Shown piece by piece: positions 27,866-38,263 of a DNA stretch of 64,000 bases. The stretch comes from Phycisphaera sp. (GTDB lineage Bacteria > Planctomycetota > Phycisphaerae > Phycisphaerales > Zrk34): assembly GCA_016125285.1 (NCBI GenBank), contig WGMA01000042.1, positions 62,001 to 126,000 of the forward strand. The letters run 5' to 3'. The notes under the pieces were generated by a model, which saw only the letters and a list, made by a program, of their open reading frames with translations, was not told the DNA's origin and did not search any database. The position numbers were made by a program, and so were the translations under genes. The number at the start of each line of letters is the position of its first letter. The first letter of the stretch is position 1.

Positions 27866-29032
27866 ATGCCGCTGACACCCAAACAAAAGCTGCAACGGAT
27901 GCTCCCGCCGTACCTCGGCGTGATCGTCTGTGCGCTGATCTTCATGACGGTGCTGTCATGGATCCCGCTGGTGCTGATCGCCAAGCGTCGCGCCAGCCAC
28001 TCGCCGATGCCGCGCGTCCACATCTTCCAGGACATGGACGCCCAGCCGAAGTTCGGCGCGCAGGACGCCAACACGCTGTTCGCCGACGGACGCGCCATGC
28101 GGCCGGTCGTCGAGGGCGCCGTCGCCCGCGGTCACCTCAACACCGACGACCACTACTACCGCGGCTACAAGACCGACGGCAACCTCAAGCCGATCCTCGA
28201 TTCCAACAACCAGCTGACCTGGTACGACGGGTTCCCCAAGCAGATCACCGTCGACATGGCGCTGCTGAAGCGCGGGCAGGAGCGGTTCAACATCTACTGC
28301 GCCGTGTGTCACGGCCGCGCCGGCTACGGTGACGGATCGGTCTCCGAGCACATCAAGCAGATCAACGATCAGGCGACGTTCGCGGGCAAGCCGCTGCCGG
28401 CCGCCGGCTGGGTGCCGCCGCGTAACCTCATCGGCACCGAGTACGTCCGCACCGACCCGCTCGGCAAGCTGTTCAACACGATCACCAACGGCTTCAACAA
28501 GATGCCGTCGTACGCGGCGCAGATCCCGGTCGAGGACCGCTGGGCGATCGTCGCGTACGTCCACGCCCTGATCAACTCGCAGCGCATCGACAAGGCCAAG
28601 GTCGCGGACCTCTACAAGGACGAGGACTTCGCCGACCCGCTCGTCGTGCCGACGGTCCCGAAGGTGAAGGTCGTCGAGGTCGCCGCCGACGCCAGCGAGG
28701 ACGAGAAGCTGATCGCCCAGGGCGCGACGCTGTTCCAGACGAAGATCTGCTTCACGTGTCACACGATCGACGCAAGCAAGCCCGCCGCCACCGAGGCGGC
28801 GCTGCACGCGCCCCGATTCATCGGCAAGTTCTGGGGCGAAGACGTGAAGGTGCACGACGGGATCAACGGCCCGCTTATCACGGTCAAGTTCGACGAGGCG
28901 TACTTCATGGAGTCCGTCGAGCAGCCGATGGCGAAGATCGTCGACGGCGCGCTGCCCGGCATGGCGCCGCTGCCGACGACCCCCGAGGAACGCAAGGCGC
29001 TGATGTACTACGTCAGGAGCCTGTCGAAGTAG
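27866..29032 (+). CDS. actE: Alternative complex III cytochrome c subunit ActE, with a second cytochrome domain
   Basis: This 388-residue cytochrome is anchored by one helix (about 13-33). Domain one has CAVCHGRAGYGDG (heme c) and the distal-Met region NKMPSYAAQIPVEDRWAIVA, the normal ActE domain. Domain two (about 275-388) has CFTCHTID and GALPGMAPLPTTPEERKALM. ActE usually carries one heme, so this is an extended diheme form. Domain two is nearly the same sequence as the separate cytochrome encoded immediately downstream, which shows a recent local duplication. Confidence 0.9.
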   Translation: MPLTPKQKLQRMLPPYLGVIVCALIFMTVLSWIPLVLIAKRRASHSPMPRVHIFQDMDAQPKFGAQDANTLFADGRAMRPVVEGAVARGHLNTDDHYYRGYKTDGNLKPILDSNNQLTWYDGFPKQITVDMALLKRGQERFNIYCAVCHGRAGYGDGSVSEHIKQINDQATFAGKPLPAAGWVPPRNLIGTEYVRTDPLGKLFNTITNGFNKMPSYAAQIPVEDRWAIVAYVHALINSQRIDKAKVADLYKDEDFADPLVVPTVPKVKVVEVAADASEDEKLIAQGATLFQTKICFTCHTIDASKPAATEAALHAPRFIGKFWGEDVKVHDGINGPLITVKFDEAYFMESVEQPMAKIVDGALPGMAPLPTTPEERKALMYYVRSLSK

Positions 29033-29089
29033 GTGCGCGACCTCGGCGGTCGTGGCACGCGTAGGATGGGAGAACAGGAGGTGTTCGAT

Positions 29090-29569
29090 ATGAACATGCA
29101 CACGAACAAGACAATCCGTACCGCACTGTTGATCACCGCCGCGGCGGTGATCATTCCGACCCTTTTTGTCCTGACCTCCAAGGCCGAGGACAAGAAGGAC
29201 GACGCCGACTTCACGCCGGACCCGAAGCTCGTCGAGCAGGGCAAGACCCTGTTCCAGACGAAGATCTGCTTCACGTGTCACCAGACGGACCCGAACACGC
29301 CTGCCCCGGCGGGCGAGGCCCTGCACGCGCCGAAGTTCATCGGCAAGTTCTGGGGCGAGGACGTGAAGGTGCACAACGGGATCAACGGCCCGATCATCAC
29401 GGTGAAGTTCAACAAAGAGTACTTCATGGAGTCCGTCGAGCAGCCGATGGCGAAGATCGTCGAGGGAGCGATTCCCGGCATGGCCCCGCTGCCGACGACG
29501 CCCGAAGAGCGCACGGCCCTGATGCACTACGTCCGGAGCCTGTCGAAGAAGGTCGAAGAGAAGAAGTAA
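29090..29569 (+). CDS. Small membrane-anchored monoheme cytochrome c, duplicate of the ActE C-terminal domain
   Basis: This 159-residue cytochrome has an N-terminal anchor or signal (TALLITAAAVIIPTLFVL), the heme site CFTCHQTD, and the distal-Met region EGAIPGMAPLPTTPEER. From LFQTKICFTCH to YVRSLSK it matches the second domain of ActE at about four residues in five, with long identical DNA stretches. It probably shuttles electrons between alternative complex III and the oxidase, or is an extra subunit. The start at 29090 is set by a strong AGGAGGTG upstream. Its position between actE and actF is inside the complex III operon. Confidence 0.9.
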   Translation: MNMHTNKTIRTALLITAAAVIIPTLFVLTSKAEDKKDDADFTPDPKLVEQGKTLFQTKICFTCHQTDPNTPAPAGEALHAPKFIGKFWGEDVKVHNGINGPIITVKFNKEYFMESVEQPMAKIVEGAIPGMAPLPTTPEERTALMHYVRSLSKKVEEKK

Positions 29570-29611
29570 CCGCACCCGCCCGGCGACGGGCGGGGCGAGG
29601 AGAGGCCGCAC

Positions 29612-30886
29612 GTGAGCGAGTCAACGAACAACACCGCATCGACCGGCGAGGTCCGGGCGCTGGGCGATCTGACCGGCAAGGCGCGCATGCTCATGCTCGC
29701 CAAGGCGGGCGCGGGTTTCGCGCTGCTGGCGCTGGTGAGCATGTTCTTCCCCGGTGAAACGCACGACAAGATGCGCGTGCTGGGCCTGGGCTACCTGACC
29801 GGCTTCGTCTTCGTGCTTAGCATCTCGCTGGGGGCGCTGTTCTTCGTGATCATCCATCACCTGACCCGCGCCGGCTGGTCGGTGGTGGTCCGACGCCTGG
29901 CCGAAAACATGGCCGGCTGCCTCAAGTACATCCTGATCATGGGCCTGCCCATCATCCTGCTGACCGCGGTCGGCGTGCTGTACGGCCACTGGATGCAGCC
30001 GACCGGCGAGCACGCCGAACTCGTCGAGCTCAAGTCCGGCTGGCTGAACTTCCCGTTCTTCAGCCTCCGCATGCTCGTCTACTTCCTCGTCTGGATCGGC
30101 ATCGCTCACTGGTACCGCACCAAGAGCATCGAGCAGGATACCTCCGGCGACGTGCAGCTGACCAAGGACATGCAGGCCTACAGCGGCCTGGCGCTGGTGC
30201 TGTTCTCGCTGTCGATCAACTTCGGTTCGATGGACCTGATCATGAGCCTCTCGCCCACGTGGTACAGCACGATCTTCGGCGTGTACTACTTCGGTGGTTC
30301 GATGATCGCGTTCTTCGCGGTGATGATCCTGCTGCTCAAGCGTCTGCAGAGCTGCGGCGTGCTGACCAGGTCGGTCAACGTCGAGCACTTCCACGACCTG
30401 GGCAAGTTCATGTTCGGCTTCACCATCTTCTGGGCCTACATCGCCTACAGCCAGTACATGCTGCAGTGGTACGGCGCGATCCCCGAAGAGGTGTCCTGGT
30501 TCGCCACGCGTGGCGCCGAGACCAGCGCCGACTCGACCGCCGGCGACGGCTGGCACTGGGCGGCGCTGCTGCTGCTGGTGTGCCACTTCCTGATCCCGTT
30601 CCCCGGCCTGCTGAGCCGCTGGGCGAAGCGCTGGACCGGCGTGCTGATGTTCTGGGCCTGCTGGATGCTGTTCTGGCACCTGTTCGACATGGCGTGGGTC
30701 GTCATGCCGGAGTACGGCGCCGTCGGCAGCGGCGGGGCGTTCTTCCTGGTCGTCGCGGCGATCGGCGGGTGCCTGGGCCTCGGCGGCCTGTGGGGCCTGG
30801 GCCTGATCAAGCTCTGCAACGAGGCCAGCCTCGTGCCGGAGCAGGACCCGCGGCTCGGTGAGTCGCTGGCGTTTGAGAACTTCTGA
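29612..30886 (+). CDS. actF: Alternative complex III subunit ActF
   Basis: This 424-residue integral membrane subunit has about ten helices and is homologous to the C-terminal part of NrfD-like ActC. Recognisable parts are ITHHLTRAGWSVVVRR-like (HHLTRAGWSVVVRRLAE), LVYFLVWIGIAHWYRTKSIE, SLSPTWYSTIFGVYYFGGSM and HDLGKFMFGFTIFWAYIAYS. It completes the membrane sector of the quinol oxidase. Translation begins with GTG, preceded by a GGAGAGG Shine-Dalgarno. It is 42 bases downstream of the extra cytochrome gene. Confidence 0.92.
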   Translation: MSESTNNTASTGEVRALGDLTGKARMLMLAKAGAGFALLALVSMFFPGETHDKMRVLGLGYLTGFVFVLSISLGALFFVIIHHLTRAGWSVVVRRLAENMAGCLKYILIMGLPIILLTAVGVLYGHWMQPTGEHAELVELKSGWLNFPFFSLRMLVYFLVWIGIAHWYRTKSIEQDTSGDVQLTKDMQAYSGLALVLFSLSINFGSMDLIMSLSPTWYSTIFGVYYFGGSMIAFFAVMILLLKRLQSCGVLTRSVNVEHFHDLGKFMFGFTIFWAYIAYSQYMLQWYGAIPEEVSWFATRGAETSADSTAGDGWHWAALLLLVCHFLIPFPGLLSRWAKRWTGVLMFWACWMLFWHLFDMAWVVMPEYGAVGSGGAFFLVVAAIGGCLGLGGLWGLGLIKLCNEASLVPEQDPRLGESLAFENF

Positions 30887-30918
30887 TCCCCAAGAGACAC
30901 ACGCGTAAAGGCGTTAGC

Positions 30919-31272
30919 ATGAGCGGACACGATCACGGACATTCGAACACGGACATTCGCGGCGAAGCCGGCCACGACGTCTCGGGCATGCGCATCGGCA
31001 TGATCGTGTACGCCGGCATACTCGGCGTCGTGATCGTCTACGTGCTGATTGTTGCCATCCAGGTATGGTTTTACAATCAGAAGAACGCGGAAACCGACGA
31101 GATCAACAAGCAGCCCAACCAGGCGATCCGCGCCTACAACGAGCGGGAGAACCAACGCCTCCGCACCGTCCGATGGGTCGAGAAGGACGACGGTGTCGTG
31201 GCGATCCCGATCGACAAGGCCATGGAACTCTACGTCGCCGAGCACGGCGGCAAGGGGAGCGGCAAGAACTGA
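30919..31272 (+). CDS. Small single-helix membrane protein of the oxidase operon
   Basis: This 117-residue protein has a His-rich N-terminus (SGHDHGHSNTD), one helix (about 28-50, MIVYAGILGVVIVYVLIVAI) and a C-terminal periplasmic segment. The pattern RTVRWVEKDDGVVAIPIDKA followed by MELYV resembles small proteins seen beside SCO and cox genes in other act-cox operons. The role is unknown; metal handling or oxidase assembly fits the position. Its stop overlaps the SCO start by one base (TGATG). Confidence 0.7.
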   Translation: MSGHDHGHSNTDIRGEAGHDVSGMRIGMIVYAGILGVVIVYVLIVAIQVWFYNQKNAETDEINKQPNQAIRAYNERENQRLRTVRWVEKDDGVVAIPIDKAMELYVAEHGGKGSGKN

Positions 31273-32207
31273 TGTTGCAGCGCACCCACGCATCCCGACG
31301 CCTCGCCCACGCCCGTCGCCTGACGACGGCGGCGGTCGCGGTCGTCGCGCTGATGCTGGGCGCCGCGTCGCAACGGGCACGCGCGGACCACGCCACCGTG
31401 CCCGCGCCCGCCGGACAGACAGCCTCGGCGCAGAACCCCGGCACGCAGCCCATGCAGGGCGTGGGCATCATCGAGAACCTCGGCGACAACGCCCCGATGG
31501 ACGTGACGTTCAAGGACGACCACGACCAGACCGTCAAGCTCGGCGACTACTTCGTCAAGGGCCGCCCGGTCGTGCTCAGCCTCATGTACTACCAGTGCCC
31601 CGGCATGTGCAAGGCCGAGCTGTCGGCGATGATAGACGTGTTCGCCAAGATGAAGATGACGCCCGGCAAGGAGTTCGAGGTCATTTGCGTGAGCATCGAT
31701 CCACGCGAGACCCCCGACCTCGCCGCGGCGAAGAAGCGCACGACGATCGACGTGCTGGGCAAGCCCGAGGCGGCCGAGGGCTGGGCGTTCCTCACCGGCG
31801 ACCCGGTCAACGTCGAGAAGCTCACCAAGGCCGCGGGATTCAGCTACCGATTCAACGAGCAGACGGGCCAGTACGCCCACGACTCGGCGATGATCGTGAT
31901 GACCCCGGACGGCCGGTTCTCGCGGTACCTCCGCGGGTTCCACTTCGAGCCCGACACCGTGAAGCTGGCGCTGGTCGAGGCGACCGGCGGCAAGATCGGT
32001 TCGCTCAGCGAGCGGATCCAACTCCAGCTGTGTGGCTACGACCCGCGGTACGGCAAATACGTGCTGGCCGCTCAAAGCATCATGGCGATCGGCGGCGCCC
32101 TGACCATGATGTTTGTCGGCGGACTTGTCGGTTTTTTCTGGTGGCGCGAACACAAACGACGCAGGAAGGCGAACAGTGACAGCGAAGTTCAAGTTCATCC
32201 TGTATAG
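31272..32207 (+). CDS. SCO1/SenC-family copper chaperone for cytochrome oxidase
   Basis: This 311-residue exported, membrane-anchored thioredoxin-fold protein delivers copper to the CuA centre of subunit II. It has a signal peptide (about 15-38), the SCO copper motif CPGMC after LSLMYYQ, ICVSIDPRETP and the third ligand His in YAHDSAMIVM. A C-terminal helix (about 275-297) follows. It overlaps the upstream gene by one base and its 3' end overlaps the coxB start region by 32 bases, so translation is coupled. Confidence 0.88.
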   Translation: MLQRTHASRRLAHARRLTTAAVAVVALMLGAASQRARADHATVPAPAGQTASAQNPGTQPMQGVGIIENLGDNAPMDVTFKDDHDQTVKLGDYFVKGRPVVLSLMYYQCPGMCKAELSAMIDVFAKMKMTPGKEFEVICVSIDPRETPDLAAAKKRTTIDVLGKPEAAEGWAFLTGDPVNVEKLTKAAGFSYRFNEQTGQYAHDSAMIVMTPDGRFSRYLRGFHFEPDTVKLALVEATGGKIGSLSERIQLQLCGYDPRYGKYVLAAQSIMAIGGALTMMFVGGLVGFFWWREHKRRRKANSDSEVQVHPV

Positions 32208-33519
32208 CGGCCTGTTGTTGGTCGCCTCGGCCGGTCGGTCGGCACTCGCCGGAGTGTTCGACTTCATGTACCCGCGCGAAGAGTCCAACCACGCCAGCCA
32301 TACGGATTTCACGTTCGACCTGATCAACTGGATCACGGTCGTCTCGTTCATCGGCATCATCGTCGTGATGGTGTACTTCGCGGTGCGCTACCGCCGCAAG
32401 GACCCGCACCAGCGTGCCGAGAGCCAGGTCAGCCACTCCACCTCGCTGGAGCTCGTCTGGTCCGTCCCGCCGATCATCGCCGTCGCCGCGATCTTCTGGT
32501 ACGGGTTCTCCGGCTTCGTCGAGCTGCGGACGCCCCCGGCCAACTGCTACACGATCAACGTCGAGGCCTACCAGTTCGGCTGGCAGTTCACGCACCCCAA
32601 CGGCCTGGTCGAGACCAACGTGCTGCAGGTGCCCGCCGGCGAGCCGGTCAAGCTCGTCATGCAGTCGCGCGACACGATCCACAGCCTCTACATCCCCGCG
32701 TTCCGCGTAAAGCAGGACGTGCTGCGGGGCCGCTTCTCGATGCTCTGGTTCATGCCGCTGCACCCGACCGACGGCGCCGACTTCGACGTGCCCACCGGCG
32801 ACAAGCTCGACGAGTTCGCCAGGAAGGAACTGGCGCGCCAGGTCGAGAAGGAACTGGTCGGCAACAAGCAGAAGGTCGTCGAGTCGGTGGTCAACTCCGA
32901 GCGCGACAAGCGCTTCGACGACCTGACCAAGGAAGCATCGGAGACGGCGGCCAAGCAGTTCGAGGAACAGTCCAAGGCCAAGCCCAAGCCCGAGAAGCCG
33001 CTGACGAAGGACGAACTCCAGGCCGCGGCGCTGCTCAAGAAGAAGCAGGGCCTGGCGAAAGACTACCAGTACTTCCTCGCGCAGGAACGCGGCCTGATCC
33101 TGTTCTGCGCCGAGCTTTGCGGTGAGGGCCACTCGCTGATGATGGCCCGCGTCGTCGTGCACACGCCGGGCTGGCGTCCGCCGGCGGTCGAGATCCCCAC
33201 CGACCCGGTCGAGCGCGGCGCGTTCTACTTCAAGACCAAGGGCTGCATCGCGTGCCACGACAACGCGGCGATGGCGGCGGTGGGTTACCCGCAGATGATC
33301 ACCCAGGGCATCTGGGGCAAGGACGAGAAGCTCAAGGACGGTCGGACGATCAAGATCGAAGGCGACGAGGGCGTGGCCTACCTGCACAAGTCGATCATGG
33401 AGCCCGCGGCCGACGTCGTGGCGACGGCGCCGATCCCGATGCCGCAGCAGCAGGTGACCGAAGACGAGGCCAAGTACATCATCGAGTACTTCAAGACACT
33501 GAAGTTCAAAGGCAACTGA
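32176..33519 (+). CDS. coxB: Cytochrome c oxidase subunit II with charged insertion and C-terminal cytochrome c domain
   Basis: This 447-residue subunit carries the CuA centre. It has a signal peptide, two helices (WITVVSFIGIIVVMVYFAVR; VPPIIAVAAIFWYGFSGF), the quinol/cyt c-type fold AYQFGWQFTHPNG, the CuA ligand His in DTIHSLYIPAF and the loop CAELCGEGHSLM. Between FMPLHPTDGADFD and the CuA loop (about 198-300) sits a ~100-residue Lys/Glu-rich helical insertion absent from standard subunit II. A C-terminal cytochrome c domain has GCIACHDN (about 356) and PIPMPQQQ, making this a caa3-type enzyme. The GTG start at 32176 is preceded by GGAAGG; upstream in-frame sequence belongs to the SCO gene. 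Confidence 0.9.
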   Translation: MTAKFKFILYSGLLLVASAGRSALAGVFDFMYPREESNHASHTDFTFDLINWITVVSFIGIIVVMVYFAVRYRRKDPHQRAESQVSHSTSLELVWSVPPIIAVAAIFWYGFSGFVELRTPPANCYTINVEAYQFGWQFTHPNGLVETNVLQVPAGEPVKLVMQSRDTIHSLYIPAFRVKQDVLRGRFSMLWFMPLHPTDGADFDVPTGDKLDEFARKELARQVEKELVGNKQKVVESVVNSERDKRFDDLTKEASETAAKQFEEQSKAKPKPEKPLTKDELQAAALLKKKQGLAKDYQYFLAQERGLILFCAELCGEGHSLMMARVVVHTPGWRPPAVEIPTDPVERGAFYFKTKGCIACHDNAAMAAVGYPQMITQGIWGKDEKLKDGRTIKIEGDEGVAYLHKSIMEPAADVVATAPIPMPQQQVTEDEAKYIIEYFKTLKFKGN

Positions 33520-33560
33520 TCCGCCGCAACGGATGAGATTGCACTAAGGAGGAGGTCACC

Positions 33561-35327
<1,767 letters not shown>

Positions 35328-35396
35328 TCGCAGCAACACCCGGCCGGTGACCCGGCCGCATCGCGACAACGCGAATCTGTTCAGGACGTGTAGGAC

Positions 35397-36359
35397 ATGA
35401 CTCAGGCTCACGCAACAACTCACGACGCCCACGGGCACGACGACCACGGTCACGCGCACGATCCGAACCAGGCGCACCACTTCGAGTCGATGGAGCAGCA
35501 GGTCGCCTCCGGCAAGCTCGGCATGTGGGTGTTCCTGGCCACCGAGATCCTCATGTTCGGCGGGCTGTTCTGCGCCTACGCCGTGTGGCGCGCCCGTCAC
35601 TTCGAGGCGTTCGAGATCGGCCACAAGCAGCTCAACACGCTGATGGGCTTCATCAACACGCTGGTGCTCATCGCCTCCAGCTTCACGATGGCCTGGGCCG
35701 TGCGAACCGCCCAGCTCAACAAGAACAAGGCGACCGCCGTGCTGCTCGCGCTGACCTTCCTCGGCGGCTGCGGCTTCATGACGATCAAGTACTTCGAGTA
35801 CAAGGCCAAGTGGGATCACGGCATCTTCGTCGGCGAGCCGTGGGGCCACTGGAACACCTTCCGCGAGGAAGCCAAGACGGAACTCGAGGCCGAGAAGACC
35901 GCCACGCAGCTCGCGCCGCCGACCACCGGCACGCCCGGCCTGGTCAACGCGCTGCCGACGCCCGGCAAGACGCCCGAAGGGTTCATCGGCGCCGACGCCG
36001 CGGCTGCCGACGCCCACGGTCACGAGGCCGAGGCTCACGCGCCGCCCGCCGCTCACGGCGAAGGCCACGAGCCCGCCGCCGAGGGCGAAAGCGCGCACGC
36101 CGCCGCCGGCGAGCATCACATCGATCCCGACGACGCCCTCAAGGCCCGCACGTTCTTCAGCATCTACTTCTGCATGACCGGCCTGCACGGCCTGCACGTG
36201 CTGGTCGGCATGGGACTGATCGCCTGGATCTTCTTCCGCGCCCTCAAGGGCGAGTTCACCGAGACCTACAACGCCCCGGTCGACCTCGTCGGCCTCTACT
36301 GGCACCTCGTCGACCTGATCTGGATCTTCCTGTTCCCGCTGCTTTACCTGATCAGCTGA
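35397..36359 (+). CDS. coxC: Cytochrome c oxidase subunit III
   Basis: This 320-residue membrane subunit has a His-rich N-terminus ([14 protein letters not shown]). Helices then follow the family pattern: [60 protein letters not shown] and [21 protein letters not shown] non-conserved hydrophilic stretch of about 90 residues, rich in Ala, His and Glu, separates the two halves (about 150-245). It stabilises subunit I and its proton uptake path. It lies 69 bases after coxA with an AGGAC near the ATG. Confidence 0.92.
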   Translation: MTQAHATTHDAHGHDDHGHAHDPNQAHHFESMEQQVASGKLGMWVFLATEILMFGGLFCAYAVWRARHFEAFEIGHKQLNTLMGFINTLVLIASSFTMAWAVRTAQLNKNKATAVLLALTFLGGCGFMTIKYFEYKAKWDHGIFVGEPWGHWNTFREEAKTELEAEKTATQLAPPTTGTPGLVNALPTPGKTPEGFIGADAAAADAHGHEAEAHAPPAAHGEGHEPAAEGESAHAAAGEHHIDPDDALKARTFFSIYFCMTGLHGLHVLVGMGLIAWIFFRALKGEFTETYNAPVDLVGLYWHLVDLIWIFLFPLLYLIS

Positions 36360-36390
36360 CCCGACCCCGAACGAAACGGACCCGACTCCG

Positions 36391-36960
36391 ATGAGTGACT
36401 CACACGACAAGCAATCCGGGCACGACGCGCACGACCACCAGCATCACGTCGTGCCGTTCTGGCTCCTCGCCGCCGTCTTCGGCGCGCTGTTCATGCTCAC
36501 GGTCATCACCTGGGCGGTCGCCAAGGTGCCGCTCGGCGAGTTCAACCTCATCGTCGCGCTGCTCATCGCCGTGATCAAGGTCTCGATCGTCGCGCTGTTC
36601 TTCATGCACCTGTGGTGGGACAGCCTCTTCAACGCCATGGCCCTGATCAGCGCGTTCGCGTTCGTCTCGCTGTTCATCGGCCTGTCGATCCTCGACACCG
36701 GTGAGTACAAGCCGCTGATCGACACCTGGAAGCAGGCGAACCCCAACTCCGAGATCACGCCGCCCGCGGACAAGAAGACGCTCGGCGGTTCGGCGCCCGC
36801 GGCCGAAGCCAAGCCCGCGGCCGAATCCAAGCCCGCGACCGAATCCAAGCCCGCCGCGGAGCCCGCCAAGGCCAAAGACGAGCACGCGACGCGCCTGATC
36901 CTCACCGACCGATTCGCCTCCGCGTTCGCGCCCGACGCCGTGCTGGTCCCTATCGTGTAA
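36391..36960 (+). CDS. Cytochrome c oxidase subunit IV-type protein with Ala/Lys/Pro repeat tail
   Basis: This 189-residue protein has three helices in the first ~110 residues (FWLLAAVFGALFMLTVITWA; EFNLIVALLIAVIKVSIVAL; SLFNAMALISAFAFVSLFIG) and the VIKVSIVALFFMHLWWDS pattern of prokaryotic subunit IV (COX4_pro). The C-terminal ~60 residues contain imperfect repeats of AEAKPAAESKPAT, a flexible tail. It sits between coxC and a second subunit III-like gene and ends 4 bases before it. Confidence 0.85.
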   Translation: MSDSHDKQSGHDAHDHQHHVVPFWLLAAVFGALFMLTVITWAVAKVPLGEFNLIVALLIAVIKVSIVALFFMHLWWDSLFNAMALISAFAFVSLFIGLSILDTGEYKPLIDTWKQANPNSEITPPADKKTLGGSAPAAEAKPAAESKPATESKPAAEPAKAKDEHATRLILTDRFASAFAPDAVLVPIV

Positions 36961-36964
36961 CACG

Positions 36965-37582
36965 ATGAAACCACCGCTCCCCGGCGACGCCGCTCCCTTC
37001 GCATTCGGTGACGACCCCTCCGACCCGCAACGTCGTCCCGACGCGCCCTCGCTCTACATCCTCGGCACCGCGCTGTTCATCGCCTCGCTGATCATGCTGT
37101 TCGGCGCGACGATGGTCGGCTACCTCCAGTCGATCCCCGCCGACGCTCACCTCAAGCTGCCCCCCGCGCTGTGGCTGTCCACCGGCGTGCTGCTGGTGTC
37201 CGGCGTGACGATCCACCTCGCGGCCCGCGCCGCGCGCGCCGCCGACGCCCGCCGCACGTTCCGCATGCTCGCCGTGACCGCCGGCGTCGCGCTCGTGTTC
37301 ATCGCCGTGCAGACGCCGTGCATGATCGCGCTGCTGCACGCCCACGCCCAGGCCGCCGCCGCGTCGCACGTCGGTGTCTACGGACTGACCTTCACGCTGA
37401 TCATCCTCCACGCGCTGCACGTGCTGGGCGGCGTCGTGCCGATGGGCTGGCTGCTCTACGCCGCCAAACGCCGCGGACGCGACCTGACCGCCAGGCCCGG
37501 CGCGATCCGCGCCTGCGCCATGTACTGGCACTTCCTCGAGATCGTCTGGCTCGTCATGTTTGTCACGTTCCTGACGATCTGA
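36965..37582 (+). CDS. Second, short subunit III-like protein of heme-copper oxidase
   Basis: This 205-residue protein has five helices matching the subunit III fold: LYILGTALFIASLIMLFGAT, LWLSTGVLLVSGVTIHLAAR, a third hydrophobic helix (VTAGVALVFIAVQ), TFTLIILHALHVLGGVV and MYWHFLEIVWLVMFVTFLTI. Coexistence with full-length coxC suggests either an accessory subunit or a paralog. It is the last gene of the 14-gene operon; the heptad hairpin starts on the base after its stop codon. Confidence 0.85.
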   Translation: MKPPLPGDAAPFAFGDDPSDPQRRPDAPSLYILGTALFIASLIMLFGATMVGYLQSIPADAHLKLPPALWLSTGVLLVSGVTIHLAARAARAADARRTFRMLAVTAGVALVFIAVQTPCMIALLHAHAQAAAASHVGVYGLTFTLIILHALHVLGGVVPMGWLLYAAKRRGRDLTARPGAIRACAMYWHFLEIVWLVMFVTFLTI

Positions 37583-37675
37583 GTCTCACGTTTCAAGTCT
37601 CATGTCTCAAGTTTCAGGTGTCGTCGCGCCGCGCGTCGGGCCGCACCGTGAGACCTGAAACTTGAAACGTGAAAC
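37583..37675. repeat. Heptad-repeat inverted element C, possible bidirectional terminator
   Basis: The left arm (37583-37617) is five units: GTCTCAC, GTTTCAA, GTCTCAT, GTCTCAA, GTTTCAG. The right arm (37648-37675), read on the minus strand, is GTTTCAC, GTTTCAA, GTTTCAG, GTCTCAC. The arms pair almost completely over four units, with a 30-base loop containing GTCGTCGCGCC (37620-37630). The element exactly fills the space between two convergent stop codons (37582 and 37676), a position suited to a bidirectional terminator, though there is no T-run. Confidence 0.8.
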
Positions 37676-38227
37676 CTACGCGAACGCCGCGTCGACGCGC
37701 GCGGCGATCGCCGCGAACGCCGCGTCGCTCAGCGCCGGCGTCACGCGCGTGTCATCCACGCCGTGCTCGGTCGCCAGCGGCACCCAGCTCTTGCACCCGC
37801 CGTACTCCCACGTGTTGGGGATTACGCGCGGCTCGTTGAGCGTCGCACACCGCACCGCCATCAGGTACAGCGGCCGGTCCGGCTTGTAGTTGAACCGCAT
37901 GTCCAGGTGCTCGGCGGTCCAGCAGTGCAGATCGTCGAGCGTCTCGAACCGCTCGCGGCTGGGCACCTCCCAGATCCGCGCCGCCTCGCCGATCGCCGTC
38001 AGCGGGATCTCCGCCGGCTCGGACAGCACGACCACGCGGTCGCGGTGCTCGGCCTTGATCGCCGTCGGCTTCTGGTGCGCCCACGACGGAAACAGCGCGA
38101 ATCGCGGGTGCTCGAGCCGAAACACGCCCGCGCCCTCGTCCTCGTGGATGCCGCCCTTGCGCAGCAGCAGCGCGAGCCTGCCTTCGCTGAGCAGGTCGCA
38201 GACGATCGACCATTCCTTCAACGCCAT
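37676..38227 (-). CDS. DUF1802 family protein
   Basis: This 183-residue soluble protein matches DUF1802: MALKEWSIVCDLLSEGRLAL, LLRKGGIHEDE, HPRFALFPSWAHQ and the C-terminal segment with DLHCWTAEHLDMRFNYKPDR and YLMAVRCATL. The Lys/His/Glu/Arg-rich conserved positions suggest an enzyme or nucleic-acid role, but function is not established. I use the ATG at 38227; alternatives at 38236 and 38248 are in frame. Sequence further upstream is a dispersed inverted repeat, not coding. It is convergent with the oxidase operon. Confidence 0.75.
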   Translation of the reverse strand: MALKEWSIVCDLLSEGRLALLLRKGGIHEDEGAGVFRLEHPRFALFPSWAHQKPTAIKAEHRDRVVVLSEPAEIPLTAIGEAARIWEVPSRERFETLDDLHCWTAEHLDMRFNYKPDRPLYLMAVRCATLNEPRVIPNTWEYGGCKSWVPLATEHGVDDTRVTPALSDAAFAAIAARVDAAFA

Positions 38228-38263
38228 GTGGAGCATGTCGGTCACCATATCGTTGCGGCGCGG

